From: Pteria penguin
Taxonomy: Eukaryota; Mollusca; Bivalvia; Pterioida; Pteriidae
NCBI GenBank assembly: GCA_035048485.1
Contig: CM068585.1
Location: 15,171,501-15,235,500 of the forward strand
Reading direction: 5' to 3'
Length of the DNA: 64,000 nucleotides
The position numbers and the translations under genes are program-made. Position 1 is the first letter of the stretch. Every line of letters begins with the position of its first letter. Shown piece by piece: positions 25,601 through 39,800 of the stretch. The notes under the pieces were generated by a model that was not told the origin of the DNA, did not search any database, and was given only the letters and a program-made list of their open reading frames with translations.

Positions 25601-28600
25601 TTGTGTTCGACATATATTCTTCAATATCAAACATCATTTCTTATGACAAAAATAGTTTCAATGTTATCAAGATGTAGCCCAGAAAGCACGACTTTGCATT
25701 GAATTTTACAAAATTTTCTCGGGGGAGACCCTCGAACCCCCACTTGCAAGAGAGGGTGATCCCATCCCCCTCTCAGAGCTGCGCGTGTCTGGTGAGAAGC
25801 TTTCTTTGCGTGCACATTGAATATTTCTAGCTACTCCCCTGGTCACTATCACGTGCCTAGTCGAGTCATTGATTGGCTATGGGAAATAACTATTTCGGTG
25901 ACTGAAACGTCATCAGAGTTCACCAGAACATGAACACTTACAGGTTTCACCAGATCTTTATCCACACTGGGACAAATAGAGAAGCGGAATAAAGATATGG
26001 TTTTAATCAGATTGGCATTTCAAATGCGAATTTTCAAAGAAACACTTTTCAGCTCAGGGAATTTACATATGACATGCTGACCTAATTTTCCAAGAAAAGC
26101 AGTAACAATACACTCATTTTTAGCTCACCTGAGCCAAAAGCTCAAGTGAGCTATAGTCATAGTGCGCCGTCCGTCGTCCGTCGCCGTCTGTTGTCGTCTG
26201 TCTGTCATTAACTTTTTCACATTTTCGACTTCTTCTCTGGAACTACATTGCAGATTTTGTTCAAACTTTGTGTAAATGATGTACTTAAGGTCCCCTACTA
26301 AAATTGTGTTCGGGATCCAGTTTCCCTCAGGGATGGATCCAGCACAGGGCCAAAAGTGCCCAAAACGGTACCCCTCTTCAAACATCTTCTTCTCAAGAAC
26401 CAGTACTTATATGGGGAAACTAATTGCATTTCAACAATCTATAAAGATAGGTTATTAAAAATTGTGTTCGGGGTTAAGATCCGTCAAATAGAAATTTACG
26501 CTTTTTTGACGTGTTTTTGGACTTAGTCATTTCAATGCAGAAAAGTGTCATGTTTTTCAGTTAATTGATATTGATGATTTCTTAATGACAATTTTGATCA
26601 TAATTGTGGTAAGGAATATTATTGTGAAAGAATTTTGTCATTATCTCAATTTTTGGATTGTTTATGAATTTTTTAAGACTTCCAAAAAAAAAAAGGGGGG
26701 GGGGGTTGGCCATTTTTCACATTTTCAACTTTTTCTACAAAACCACATGAAAGATTTTAATGAAACATGGAATACATGAAGTACTAAAGGTCCTCTATCA
26801 ATTTGGTAAATTTCATCCAAATTGGTTAACAGATAATGCCACCATGTCTAAAAAGTAGGTCTCACAATGGTACATATATCACTTGGTAATTGAAATATGG
26901 AGAGTAGTGGTTCAAATCCAGCTGTGGTCACAAATTTTTTTTTCATTTCTTTACACATCTAAATAAGTTTTTAGATGTTTCTCAACACTCAACATATGAA
27001 ATTAGGAAATTTTAAGTTAGATCTGGACAATATTTGAAACAATTGTTGTTCATGACCCAGACTTGAAATCAGTCAACAAAAGGCCCCACCTAAAGAAAAT
27101 GACTAACTTGTTGCCCTGAATGACATCTTGCAGAGACAAAGGAAATGCTTAATATCAAAATCACCTGAATGGATGTGCAAAATAGTGTTGTTTTTTATTC
27201 TAGTCTGAAATAAAATTTGACATATTTTCAACATTTGTGTTGACTTAGTGACAGTAATGCAAAAATAAATTAATTCTTCCTTCATGCATGACTGATCATC
27301 TAGGTACTCAGGTGAGCAATATAGGCCCACTTGGGCGTCTTGTTTTAAATATTAAATACTGATCAAATCGAATTAATGAATTAGCTGTTGTTTGGTGAAT
27401 TGGCTTTAACAGGGCAGATACTGTGTTGTACTGATATTTCATGATTTTTCCTGTGATGTGATTGTCTTATCTCACTCAAGATATATGGGCTTGACAAACT
27501 GGGAATGAGAGGTTATATACAGGGTATGCTTTAATGATGAGATCAAAAGTAGCCAAAACTTTATATTAGTTTACAGTCATATTTGTTGAAATTACACAAA
27601 AGGAAAGTCCTTGCAAGTAAAAAGCGTTTAACGGCAATTAATCACAGACTGTTAGTGTACATTACATCTCATCATCAGCCTTTTTGTCCATTGTAGATAT
27701 CTAAGATATTTTGCATAAATGGTCAATGAATTACAAATCCATAAACTGAAAATTGGAAAACGAAAAAGGAAAGTATTTCACAGTGTTTCCTGATTTTAAT
27801 AATTAAACTTAAATAGATGCATTCCTGATTCCATAACCAAGATCTTGACTTAAGGTCATTTCTGAAAATCAATAATTTAGGGAGTTTCCACCTGTTGTAA
27901 GGGGGCTGAGGTTCAGCTCCATTCCCAATCCAATTTAGCAACCATTTTTCCCAATTTTTCTGTAAAATATTCCCAGTATCTGACTGGCCAAAAAAAGTTA
28001 CATTTTGTGGTTGTAAGGTGAAAATAGGATGATTTCAAGTCAAATTGTCTGATAAAGATTTCGCATACTATCTTATAAAGATTTTGAATCAAAGTTCCAT
28101 TGATTGTACTTGTAGTATTTTTTAATGTTTGACAGAAAATTCGTATTTTGGCTAAATGTCACTGAAATTCCCACTGCAATAGGCCCCATTCCCAAAAGAG
28201 AGGAAAATCCCTGTGGTAAAATTATCAAAATTTCTGTCTTTGTTTAAGGAATTGATCTAGATCCAGCTTAGAATAAATGTTTCCCATAATCCATGTCATT
28301 ATCATGACCTCACGTCATTATGTCTCCCCTTCAGAGGGGAGACATATTGTATTTGTCAATTTTCTTCTTCTGCTTCTTCTTCTTCTTCATCCAAATTTTG
28401 TCCGGGCCTTAACTTGAATCCCCTTTGAGGTAAGACCTTGAATCTTGGTATATAGAAAGGTGACAGTGAGGAAAGGTGCACGACGTAAAAATTTTTGATC
28501 TTGACCTACGTTTACAATCTCAAGGTCAAATTAAAAAAAAAATTTGACCAGACGGCATCTGCCTGATGCGGGGCATACAAATTTTGACCTTTGCAACGGA

Positions 28601-31600
28601 CCCACCTGAAGCAGTGAGGGATCTTTAACGTGCCATGCATACCATGACACGGGGCCTCGGTTTTTACTGTCTCATCCGAAAGACAGGACACCGGCATGAC
28701 CAGAGCAGGAATTGAACCCCGGCCTCCCAATTAGGAGTCCAGCGCGATACCACTAGGCCACGCCGGCTTTAAAAATTTTTGACCCTGACCTACATTTACA
28801 ATCTCAAGATCAAATTTAAAAAAAACTTAACGTTTCAAGGTCATTTAAAAAAAGATTCTAAATTGTAATTTGTAAATTGTTTGACTTATAGACTTTAATT
28901 TTATAACATATAATAACACTGTATATGAACTGTGTCAAAAGTTTTGACTCTGAACTTAACTCAAGTCAGTTTTAGTACCCCTTGTCAGAAAATTTATTAT
29001 AAATACAACGGTTGTAATAAATTACATTTATAATAAATCAAACTTGGTCATCCCTGGCACTTCGTTATAAGCATGTTTTACTGCACATTCATTTCTACAG
29101 AGTACCGGTATCTTAGATTATATTCTTATAATGTTTTAAAATCCTAGTCAGATTCTTCCACTTGTAATGGCCCATTCTGAAACACATCCATAAGGAAGGG
29201 GAGACATGTGTAAAAAACAATACCCACTAGTTTTTCCTATTTCAAGGTCTCTTTGATGACTTTATTAGAACTGGTGCCCTGGATTTGGTTTTTCCTTTAT
29301 GTTGATTTTCATATAAATTCACCCTTCCACAATTCATAGAAGAACATGGTATTCTGATGATTTTCATTTGTTCTGTTTATGATATCATAAAGATACACAT
29401 TATTTGTCAGAGTTTTGTCTGAACTTGGATGATGTCATCACCATGAAAAATTGTGTTTTGTGTAAGGGTGAATGTTGGGAGTATAATCCAGATGTTACAT
29501 AATTGTATTATGTTGACATACATATACCGATAAATGTTATAACTATAACACAAATACCTATCATAGTCTTGACCCAGTGTTATGTCTTTTTTCAAGGTCA
29601 ATGAGGTAAAATGATCAGTATTAGCATTTTGGATTTATTTCTGTCATGTATGAGTGGGTCTTGACCCAGCTTAATGGGAATGTTCTCTGTGACCCCAAAA
29701 TTGTCATAATGTAAACTGAAGGTCATTTGTCTTTTTCAAGGTCACCATGGAAAGACTCAAAACTTGCATTTTTGCTGTATTCTAGTTATTTCTGACTGTT
29801 TATGAATGGATTTTAACTGCTAATTTCTCTTAGATTTTTTCTGTTACTCAAAGATTTGTAGATGAATAGTAAATGTAAATGCATGATGTCTGAAGGTGAG
29901 GAAGATGGCCAGTGTTGTAGCCGGGTCCTTTACAATTGTATTTTATGTGCATGTCCTTGGTGATTTGTGTCATACAGCTTTGTCAGATGTCTTCTGTTTT
30001 CTCTTTCATATGTTAATAGAAACACCTAGAAATATTTATTTGAGACATCACATCTATATAAATGCAGTCCCATTCAATTCTGTTTTATCAGCTTGTTCAT
30101 TGAGCTGATGATATGTGTCAAAGGGTTGTACAGATCTTCTAAATAGATGTACTGAACTAAATATGTAGTGTATTATTAACTTCTATTGACCTTTTTTTCT
30201 ACAGACGGAAGATACGGATGAAATGTTGAAGGATAAAATTTTTCCACGCAGTCATTATCCATTGGTGTCATTGGTGGTCGGTGACAAAAAAAATGGATAT
30301 ATTAAGGTCAAACTCCTCAACTTAGCTGTTCCGCCAAAGGTTTGATATTACTACCATTCTCTTTGACTGGTTGTAGAAGGGTTTCATGATATCAATGTCC
30401 TTTCAAAGTTTAGGAATACAAAATTTACTTTAACTTGATATGTAAATCTTGTTGAATGTGATAAAAGCACTTACAAAAAGAGATTGGTTTTGAAATGTGA
30501 ACCTATTCTATGGTGAAATATTTTGTAGGATCTGATTGCTCAGTGGAAGCTACATAACAAATGGATTCGTCATTGCTACCTGTTGAACTGTACTGTAGAT
30601 GGAGAAGGGTTTATGACGTAGGTATATTTGTGACATTCAAAGGAATATCAGAGAAAAAATCCTGTGTAGAGTTTTGTCCTTTATTTTGTGCAAATGAAGT
30701 TGATCTGTCTCCCAGTCCATCTGTCTGACCATCTAGATTCCATCCCTACCTCTGTTTTTCTGGATAGGTTATAAAAATATCTTGTCATAGAACAAACTGT
30801 TACACATTGTATTCTGTGAAATTCATTTCATGTTTAGTTCATCTGAGCCAAAGGATCAAGTGGTTTATTGTCATAATGGGCAATCTGTTTATTTATAATT
30901 AAATGTATGAGAGTGTTTTAGATTATAAGATGTTGTTTTTGGTTTAATTATACCCCCCACAAACGAAGTTTGGGGGGAGATATATAGGAATCACCTTGTC
31001 TGTCTGTCTGTCTGTCTGTCCTGAAAACTTGACCATAACTTTTGAACCAAAAGAGACTGGGTATTCTTACTTAACATATATATTCCTTGTGGCAAGATCT
31101 TTCTTTTGGTACCAAACTTTTTGACCTTGTGACCTTGGCCTTGACATTTGACTTACTTTTTCAAAACTTTAACCTTAGCCTTAACTTTTGAACCAAAAGC
31201 GATTAGGTGTTCATACTACACATGTATATTCTTTGTGGCAAGATCTTTCTTTTGGTACCAAAATTTTTGACCTTGTGATCTTGGCCTTGACATTTGACTT
31301 ACTTTTTAAAAACTTTAACCTTAGTCATAACTTTTGAAAGAAAGGAGATGGGACCTTCATACTACACATGTGTATTCCTTGTGGCAAGACCTTTCTGCCG
31401 ATACCAACATTTTTGCCTTGTGACCTTGGTCTTTTGTCCTTGGTCTATGCCCTATTTTGAATTTTGGTGCCGCGGGGGGTATTTGTTCCGTTAGGACAGT
31501 TCTAGTTTTGAATTAAAATTCCTGAACAGGATTCTGTCATAAGAGAACATTCTGATATTTTGTAAGGTTTTTGCACACAGAGAGATAATAACAGATCAAT

Positions 31601-34600
31601 GATTGGTCAAGTTAAATCAATTTTAGTTATTATGAAATTTCAAATTCATTGTTGTCATCAGCACCAGAAGTTTGAATCCTGTAAGAAGTTAACTTTATCA
31701 TTGCATAAATTGTAAAACGGAAACAGATAATGAAAATAGATGAATATCCCAACAGTTTAATCAATGATTTAACTGTTGGGATATTCATTTATTTTCATTA
31801 ACAGTTTAATCAATGAGGGGAAAGGAATGATAGTTACCCATATTAGAAGAAATGCATAGTGTGGTAGTACTAAATGTCCTTACAAGTTTTTTGAAAAGAG
31901 TTTTTGTAACTCTTTTACATTATGAGAAAATTATTACATTATTACCCATTGCAAAATTGTTGTCATTATTATTCTGAAGCAATTGCCCACCTTTCGTAGG
32001 GATATTTGTGCCATTTGAGATGTTGGTGTTTGCATTTGACACTCAGATCAGAAATTGTATTACAGCTGAGTAAGGATATATTAGTGTGTGTTTTGCTAGA
32101 CAATAATACAATATTGAATATTTTAAAGCTATAAAAGCTTCATACTGAAGCTTAAAGCATCACTCAGAAGGATCTTTGTTGTCATATTTTCATCCTGTTG
32201 TATGCACACTTGGCTGTTTGTAATGAAGTGGCAAATCTGTTATATTGATTGTATTCAGTACAGTGGAGTATATACAAGTAGTGACTACATACTATTCTAG
32301 CAGAATAAAATAACAAGTACATCCAAGTACCTATTAGGGATCTGTGAATCAGCTTGTATTAATCTTATGTCAATTATACCTTCATCAATAAAAATCGAGA
32401 AAATGTACTCCAAAGATTGAAATGTTATGTTAGGACTTCATATTTTACACAGTCAAGACTGGAGGTACATCTGTTATACTATAAGTGATAGCTCAGGACA
32501 GCTTCAAATTAGATGTGATAAAGATAAATTTGTAGATGTCATAACTTTGACAAAACACATTGAGCTACTACATTGTATTTGTTTCATGAACATTCATGTA
32601 CATGTAGACAAAAAGAAAATAAAATCAGTAAAACATGTAAACAATGACAAAACATTACTGTCTGTAGTTCAAAGCTTAACACAAGAATGTCAATATTTAC
32701 TGTTGCCCATTGAAGAAAAATGTTTTACTAACGTTAGTATTTAATTAAACAGTTAGCATTTATAATCAACTGTCATAATTTTTAATAATTAGTTCAGGTA
32801 ATAAGGTATGCAAAACCTCTATTTATGTATGTACAAGTGTGTAATTATTATGACCCTGATTATATGTGACAACATGGTCAATTAATCAGATGCTAAACAC
32901 ACAATCCATCATTGAAAGAAAAACCTTGGCCATTATGTTAAAATAAAGATATCTTTGAGATATAACAGGTAAATTAGAAATTCAGGACCTGAAGTTGTAT
33001 TTTGAGATAAGCATAATATTGAATATAATTTTGTTGACATATCTGGTGAATATTTAGTATATTATTAAAAAGAAAATTTAGGACCGGTTTTATATACTAT
33101 TTGCAGTAACTGTTTTTTCTCCCATAGTAGTTTTCCCCTGGAAAAATGGCTATATAGTATTGTAGTTTTTCCCCCATGGCTGAAAAACTGCTATATAGTA
33201 ATCTTTCTCCCATAGTAGTTTTTCGCCCTTTACATAATGGTTTGGAAATTATATGTGTTTGTTCTTATTTTATCAATTAAATAACATTTGAAATACAAAT
33301 ATTATAGTACCGTAATAGCCTGTGAATCAAACCGGTGGTCTTATGGTTAAGGGGTTTCTATATATTGTTAAGTATTTTGTTGTAAATCTGTACAAGTCTT
33401 TCTTTTTATATATTAACCATAGTGTAGTATTTTCTCCTATTATTTCATTGTAAAACGTTGTCATTTATTTGTGTATACATGTCATTCATGACATGTCATT
33501 CATTCTACCACATTTGTAATTTTTGATCCGATTCCTCAACAAATATGTCCGCCAAGGACTCTTATTGGCTGATGCAATTTCTGCTTCTCCTTTGCATTGG
33601 CTGCAATTGGAATGATTTGTAACAAGTCTGGACTGTATAGTGGAAAATCCAGAACTGGAGCGTTGTTGTGAGTCCGATAGTCACGACAAATCCTAACAAC
33701 TTGGGGCCTCCTTTTCAAGGTACATTGATGGATAGGAGGAACGACGTGTGGTCCCAAGACCTGATTCCGATATCTTATTGCTGTAAGGTTGCCATGGATA
33801 ACCACGAGAGGTGTTTCCATGCCGTGAGATATCCCCGCCCATAGAAAAACAGACTTTCGCTCACCACGACATCATCCATCTGACTGAGTATGAAGCGAGA
33901 TTTGTCAGTGACCAACACATTCCTAATGGACCTAATGGAACCGATTAGGCACATCATAGGGAGTACACAATCATGTGAAATACAAAAGCCCTACCTGTAT
34001 CAGTTGGAAAGATATGGCCAATGTTAAAGTTTCCATAAATGTTGGCCAAAGGTCATGTTTACCGAAGTGTATTTGTACCACATTTAAACATATTTATTTT
34101 TTGTTTTAATGTTGGAAATTCCAACTCTAATGTTGGAAATTCCAACTTTAATCTTGGAAATTCCAACGTTAATCTTGGAAATTCCAACTTTAATCTTACT
34201 TTAATAAAAGATATTCCTACTTTAATCTTACTTTAATCTTGGACATTAGAACTTTAAAGTTGATAATGCTCTGTATCAACCCTTGATGTAAAAAATTACA
34301 CTAATTCTAAAAGAAATTACATTGAAAGAATAAATAGGAAAAATAAATTCAACAGCAAGCAATTCTATACCAATTGGCACTATAAACCATGTCAATGCCA
34401 GATGTGTCCCATTCAGAATTGATTAACTTATTATAGTAGTATTATATGCATTTTCATAAAGATTACAATGCATTTTAAATGAAAAATGACATGTATAGTA
34501 CTTATGATACAGATATTGTAGGTAATCAAAATAAAGTTTGATTTTAGTGGGAGTGGCAGGGGGTGGTGGTGATTAGCACATGTATTACTAAATATTTCCT

Positions 34601-36811
34601 AACAACCAAATTGAATGTTCGTATGGAATAAGCAACACATGTAAACAGATGAAAGCAGATATGATGCATGTGAAATCAAAATAAAAGAAAAAAGAGAAGT
34701 TACTGGCTCAGTTATGTGGCAGAAGTCACCATGGAGCTATACAATACATGAATATAAATAATATACTAGAACATATAACACATTACAAAAATATTTGATT
34801 GTAGTGCAATTACGATACCGACTTAGGACGGTCATTTAATTTGACAAAAGCCAAACAAATGGTGTGGTTAACCGGTTTACGGGCCCACCTTCCCACTCAC
34901 TGTAACAGCAGAACAATCAAACGACGTATATTTAAAAATTTATAATAATCCTCCATGTAAAGAACAAGGGTCAACAGGTATCGCATATTGAGAGGTCATA
35001 AAAATATAAACACGTAAGGTATTGTAAAACACATAATCGTATAAAAATATATGCGACATCAACATGATAAACCGTGCTCTGCCAGTCTGAAAGCGAGCTA
35101 AGACCCTAGATCTGTAGGAGTCCCGACTAACAGTCAGAGGGGACGAGGTTTGGGACCATGTCTCCTCTGAAAGAGGTTTGGACAAGGTCCGTCATATAGT
35201 CCCCACCGCCCTGTTAGTCAGCGTGCAACGTTCAAGTAAAAGTCTGCATAAGGCTGTAGAGGGGCCAAATACAAGACCTATAGTCTTTTTGATGATCTCA
35301 ATATCATATTGTCTATTTAGAAGACGTTTGACTATTTTATTACATGATAAAATAACGTTATCGGAGCCTTTTACTTTCCTTAGTTTATATACGAGATCAC
35401 CGTAAAAATTAGGATGGAAAATTCCATTGGATAAATACACACAGAAAGTACATATTTGAACCGTATATATTTGTGAATTAATATGTTCCCTGGGACAACA
35501 AAGTCCAACGAGAGTTGTCAGAAAACAACAAAGCTCGCTGGTGGGGCATTGGCATAATGAGGCATGTATCTTAAATAGTTTTAAATTCAATATCAAGTCA
35601 AAGGTCATGGTAAAAATAAAACGGTGTAGAATGAAAGATTTGATTCTGAGGAATTGACATGTGAAATATGACAGCTCAACCACCAGCGGTTCAAAAGATA
35701 TAACACAGTAGCAAAAAGCCCAAGGTCAAGATCACTAGGTCAAAAGTCATGATCCCAAACGAAATCTCTCATCATGAGGAATCTACATACGCAATATCAA
35801 TTAAGGCTTTACTATTGAAAGTTCAAAAGATATAGCCAAGTTTAAAGTTTTGTGCACAAGGGTGTCAGGGGTATGACAGTAACTCTTCGGACATTCGCCC
35901 AGGCGAGCTAAAATACTACAAAATGTCCAGGTCAAGGTCACTGGGTCATTGACTGTGGTGTCAATTGTAGGGAATATTCATGCAAAATATCAAGTCTCTA
36001 TTTCTAATGATTCAAACGTGATGCCAAAGTGAAAGTATCGGACAGACACATGGATAGGCAAACAGACGGATAGATGGACAGACAGTACAAAAACAATATT
36101 ACCCCCAATAATTCGATTCATTACGCTTGCACATTTAATTTTGCATGCATTATATGTAGATTTATCTGCTTATCCCATACAGACATTAGTTATTTGGAAT
36201 TATTTAGTAATACATGATTGTACTAATCACCACCACCCCCTACCAACTCCGAGTAAAATCAAACTTTAATTTGATTACCTACAATATCTGTATCATAAAT
36301 ACTATGTACACCATTTTTCATTTAAAATGCATTGTAATCTTTATAAAAATACATATAATACTATTATAATAGTTTAATCAATTCTGAATGGGACAACTCT
36401 GGCATTGACATATGGTTTATAGTGCCAGATGGTATAGCTTGGTATTGAATTTATTTTTCCTATTTATTTTTTCAAAGTAATTCTATTCACAATGAATGTA
36501 ATTTTTTTACACCAAGCACTATCAACATTAACATTGGAATGTCCAAGATTAAAGTAAGATAAAAGTTGGAATTTCCAAGATTAAAGTTGGAATTTCCAAG
36601 ATTAAAGTTGGAATTTCCAACTTTAATGTTGGAAAAATGAAAAATAAAAATGTTTCAATGTGGCACTAATATGCTTCCATACATTTTGGAAGTGATTAAG
36701 TCAAAAATTTTGGTGTCACCTGAAAGGGCTCATTTTAAGGAATATATATGTGAAATATGACAGCCTGACTTGTAACGGATGGAAAGATATGGCCAATGTT
36801 AAAGTTATTAT

Positions 36812-36843
<32 letters not shown>

Positions 36844-39800
36844 AATGATAGGTCTCATCATGAGGAATCTATATGTGAATTTTCAAAGCCCTACACCTTT
36901 TAGTACAGAAGATATAGCCAAGATTAAAGTTTCTTAAGAGTAGGTCAAGCTCCAAGGTCAAGGTCACTAGGTCAAAAGTCATTTCTATTTTAAAAAATAA
37001 TATATCTCTAAATTCAATGGAGATATCTCCCTATCAGAAGTTGAGATATCTCTATTTTAAATAGAAATGTTTCTATTGTTAACAAAGAGGGAGGGGGCAA
37101 CTGCTATATAGCCATTTTTCTAGGGGTAAAAATGGCTAGGGGGAAAAACTTCTGTATAACACCAATATTTGAATATGAGATAGCCTGGGTATTCAAAATA
37201 TCAGAGTTTCAGATATCAAAGTTTGACTGTTTAAGCAGTGATGAAAAATGCTAATATTTTTCAATGTTTATAGACCAAGTCATTTCTCGACACGACCAGA
37301 TGATTGTCATTATGTGGCAGAGACTCCTATTGGCTGTAAAGACACTCCTGAATCATCCTTCAGCATAAAATTGATCACAGGTGGAGATGATAATAAAGTA
37401 GTGTTTGGCATCGGGGATGAAAACCACAAATTCGGAACTAGCCTAGAATACTTAGTCTTTGCAGGAACTAGTGGACAGTAAGTTACTGATTATTCACAGT
37501 AAAAGGTGTGTTCCACATAAGTATTCACTGTTTTACTCAAATCTTCAAAGAAATTAAATTCTTTTTAAATCTCTTGTTAATAAACATTACAAAGTATCAC
37601 TATGTATAATAAACGAAAAGTGCACAAGTGTTGTACAGTTAGAATTGATTAAGTTCTCCGTTATTTCGTTGTACATAAACAGTATAATGAAGATGAAGTG
37701 TGTTGAGTACTTTCTGTATCTATATCAAATTTTTGTCTGTACTTCTTGTAATTATTGAGTTGCTCATGGATACATGAATGAGTGACTAGGAGCATAGGAA
37801 TTCCTCGCAGAGTGAAGGATTTTTGTCTTGCTTTCATGTAAAGAAGTTTCTCATAGATAGTGCAGCAATGTTTGTTTGCTTTGTAATCCAATCATTATAT
37901 CATAAATCTTCTTAGTGTTTTCATTATTTAGATCGTAACACAATAATGCATGTTAACATATTTACTTATTATTTCTAAGGTTTGTCAGTTTAAATTTGAG
38001 ATGTTTTACAGTGTTTATTGATCTGGTTGAAATGCTATGCAAATGTTTTCCATGACTGAAGCATAAAATTATGTTCTTATTTGCCAAGGTCATATAAAGA
38101 TTGTATAAAAGTAAGAATTCAAAATTATAGATTGTAAGATGATTAATTTCTATCAGTGCTCAAATTCATGGAGAGTCTGACTATTATCAGAGCTATAACT
38201 CCAGTACAGTCTGACTATTGCTTCTATTAGAACTCTAACTCCAATATAGTCTGGTAATTGCTACTATCAAAGCTCTAACTCCAGTACAGTCTGACTATTG
38301 CTTCTATTAGAACTCTAACTCCAATATAGTCTGGTAATTGCTACTATCAAAGCTCTAACTCCAGTACAGTCTGACTGTTGCTACTTTCAAAGCTCTAACT
38401 CCAATACAGTCTGACTATTGCTATTATCAAAGCTCTAACTCGGGTAGAATCTGACTATTGTTTCTATCAGAGCTCTAAATCCAGTATAATCTGACTATTG
38501 TTTCTATCAAAGCTTTTATTCAGGTATGGTCCAAATTGCTACTATTAGGGCTCTAACTCAGGTAGAATCTGACTATTCTTTCTATCAGAACTTTTATGCA
38601 AGTAGAGTTTGACTATTGCTTGTATCAGAGCTTTAACTCAAGCAGAGTTTGACTATTACTTGTACATGTATCTGAGCTCTTACTGAGGTACAGTCTGACT
38701 TACTGGTGTCAGAGATCTAACTCAGGTAAGGTCTATTACTTTTGTGACAGCTGCAATTCAGGTAGAGTCTGATTGTTGCTTTTTTGTAGATTTAACTCGA
38801 GTAGAGTCTGACTTTATTCTATCATAGCTTTAACTCAGGTAGAGTCTGAAGCCGGTGTGGTCTAGTGGATAAGGTGCTTGACTCATGAACAAACGGTCCC
38901 GGGCTTGACTCCCGCCCTGGGCGCATCAGTGTTCTGTCTTTGGGAGACATTAAAAACAGAGGTTCTGTGTCACAGTAGGCATGGCACGTCAAAGATCCCT
39001 CACTTCTTCGGGTGAGTCCGTTGCAAAGGTCTAAATTTGTATGCAATGCATCAAGCAGATGCCGTCACCATATACGTGAAATAATCGTGGAGTGACGTGA
39101 AACAATATTCAATCAATCAGTTAAAGTCTGACTATTTTTTCTCTCAGAGCTTTAACTGACAGGTAGAGTCTGAATATTGTTTCTCTCAGAGCTCTAACTG
39201 GGGCATAGTCTGACCATTGCTTTAGTCACAGCTCTAACTCAGGCAGAGTCTGACCATTACCTTTATGAGAGCTCTTACTCAGGTAGAATCTGACTTTTGC
39301 TTCTATTAAATCTTTAACTCAGAGTCTGACTATTGCCTCTGCAAGAGTTCTAACTCAGGTAGAGTTTGACTGTTGCTTCTATCAAAGCTTTAACTCAGAG
39401 TCTGACTATTGCCTCTGCATGAGCTCTAACTCAGGTAGAGTTTGACTATTGCTTCTATCAAAGCTTTAACTCCGAGTCTGACTATTGCCTCTGCAAGAGT
39501 TCTAACTCAGGTAGAGTTTGACTGTTGCTTCTATCAAAGCTTTAACTCAGAGTCTGACTATTGCCTCTGCAAGAGCTCTAACTCAGGTAGAGTTTGACTA
39601 TTGCTTCTGTAAGAACTCTAACTAAGGTTGAGTTTGACTTTTGCTTCTATTAGAGCTTTAACTCAGTTAGAGTCTGGCTATTGCTTCTGTAAGAACTCTA
39701 ATTCAGGTAGAGTTTGACTATTGCTTCTATTATAGCTTTAACTCTGGTAGAGTTTAACTGTTGCCTTTATCAGAGCTCTTTCTCAGTTGGAATCTAAGTG

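Larger units (their letters stand above)
22942..30204 (+). other. Intron 9 (7.3 kb), repeat-filled
   Basis: The longest intron. Holds a tRNA-like repeat, a mariner relic, a hAT-like element, two kilobase-size interspersed repeats and a SINE (listed separately). Stretches 24591-25387, 25847-26120, 27345-28319 and 29214-30204 show nothing recognisable. Confidence 0.6.
33108..37156. mobile_element. 4-kb block bounded by inverted repeats, nested elements inside
   Basis: About 60 bases near 33108-33165 (CCTGGAAAAATGGCTATATA) are repeated in reverse near 37096-37156 (CTATATAGCCATTTTTCTAG). Inside lie a Tc1 transposase relic, a long-inverted-repeat element and GGTCAAGGTCAC-type repeat. The inner flank word GAAAGATATGGCCAATGTTA occurs at 34010 and 36781, on either side of the inner element. 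Confidence 0.55.
30618..37273 (+). other. Intron 11 (6.7 kb), nested transposons
   Basis: Contains an interspersed repeat (30951-31509), a palindrome, and a nested block from 33108 to 37156. 31800-33107 has no supported gene. An open frame of 105 codons at 32427-32744 lacks any recognisable feature. Confidence 0.6.

Noticed and set aside
32427..32744. 105-codon open frame on the + strand in intron 11
   Set aside because: No recognised motif, no splice sites of fitting phase, AT-rich composition like the surrounding intron; likely chance.
35178..35405. 75-codon + strand frame opposite the coding-type repeat
   Set aside because: It is the antisense shadow of the minus-strand frame, which has the counterpart in the other repeat copy.
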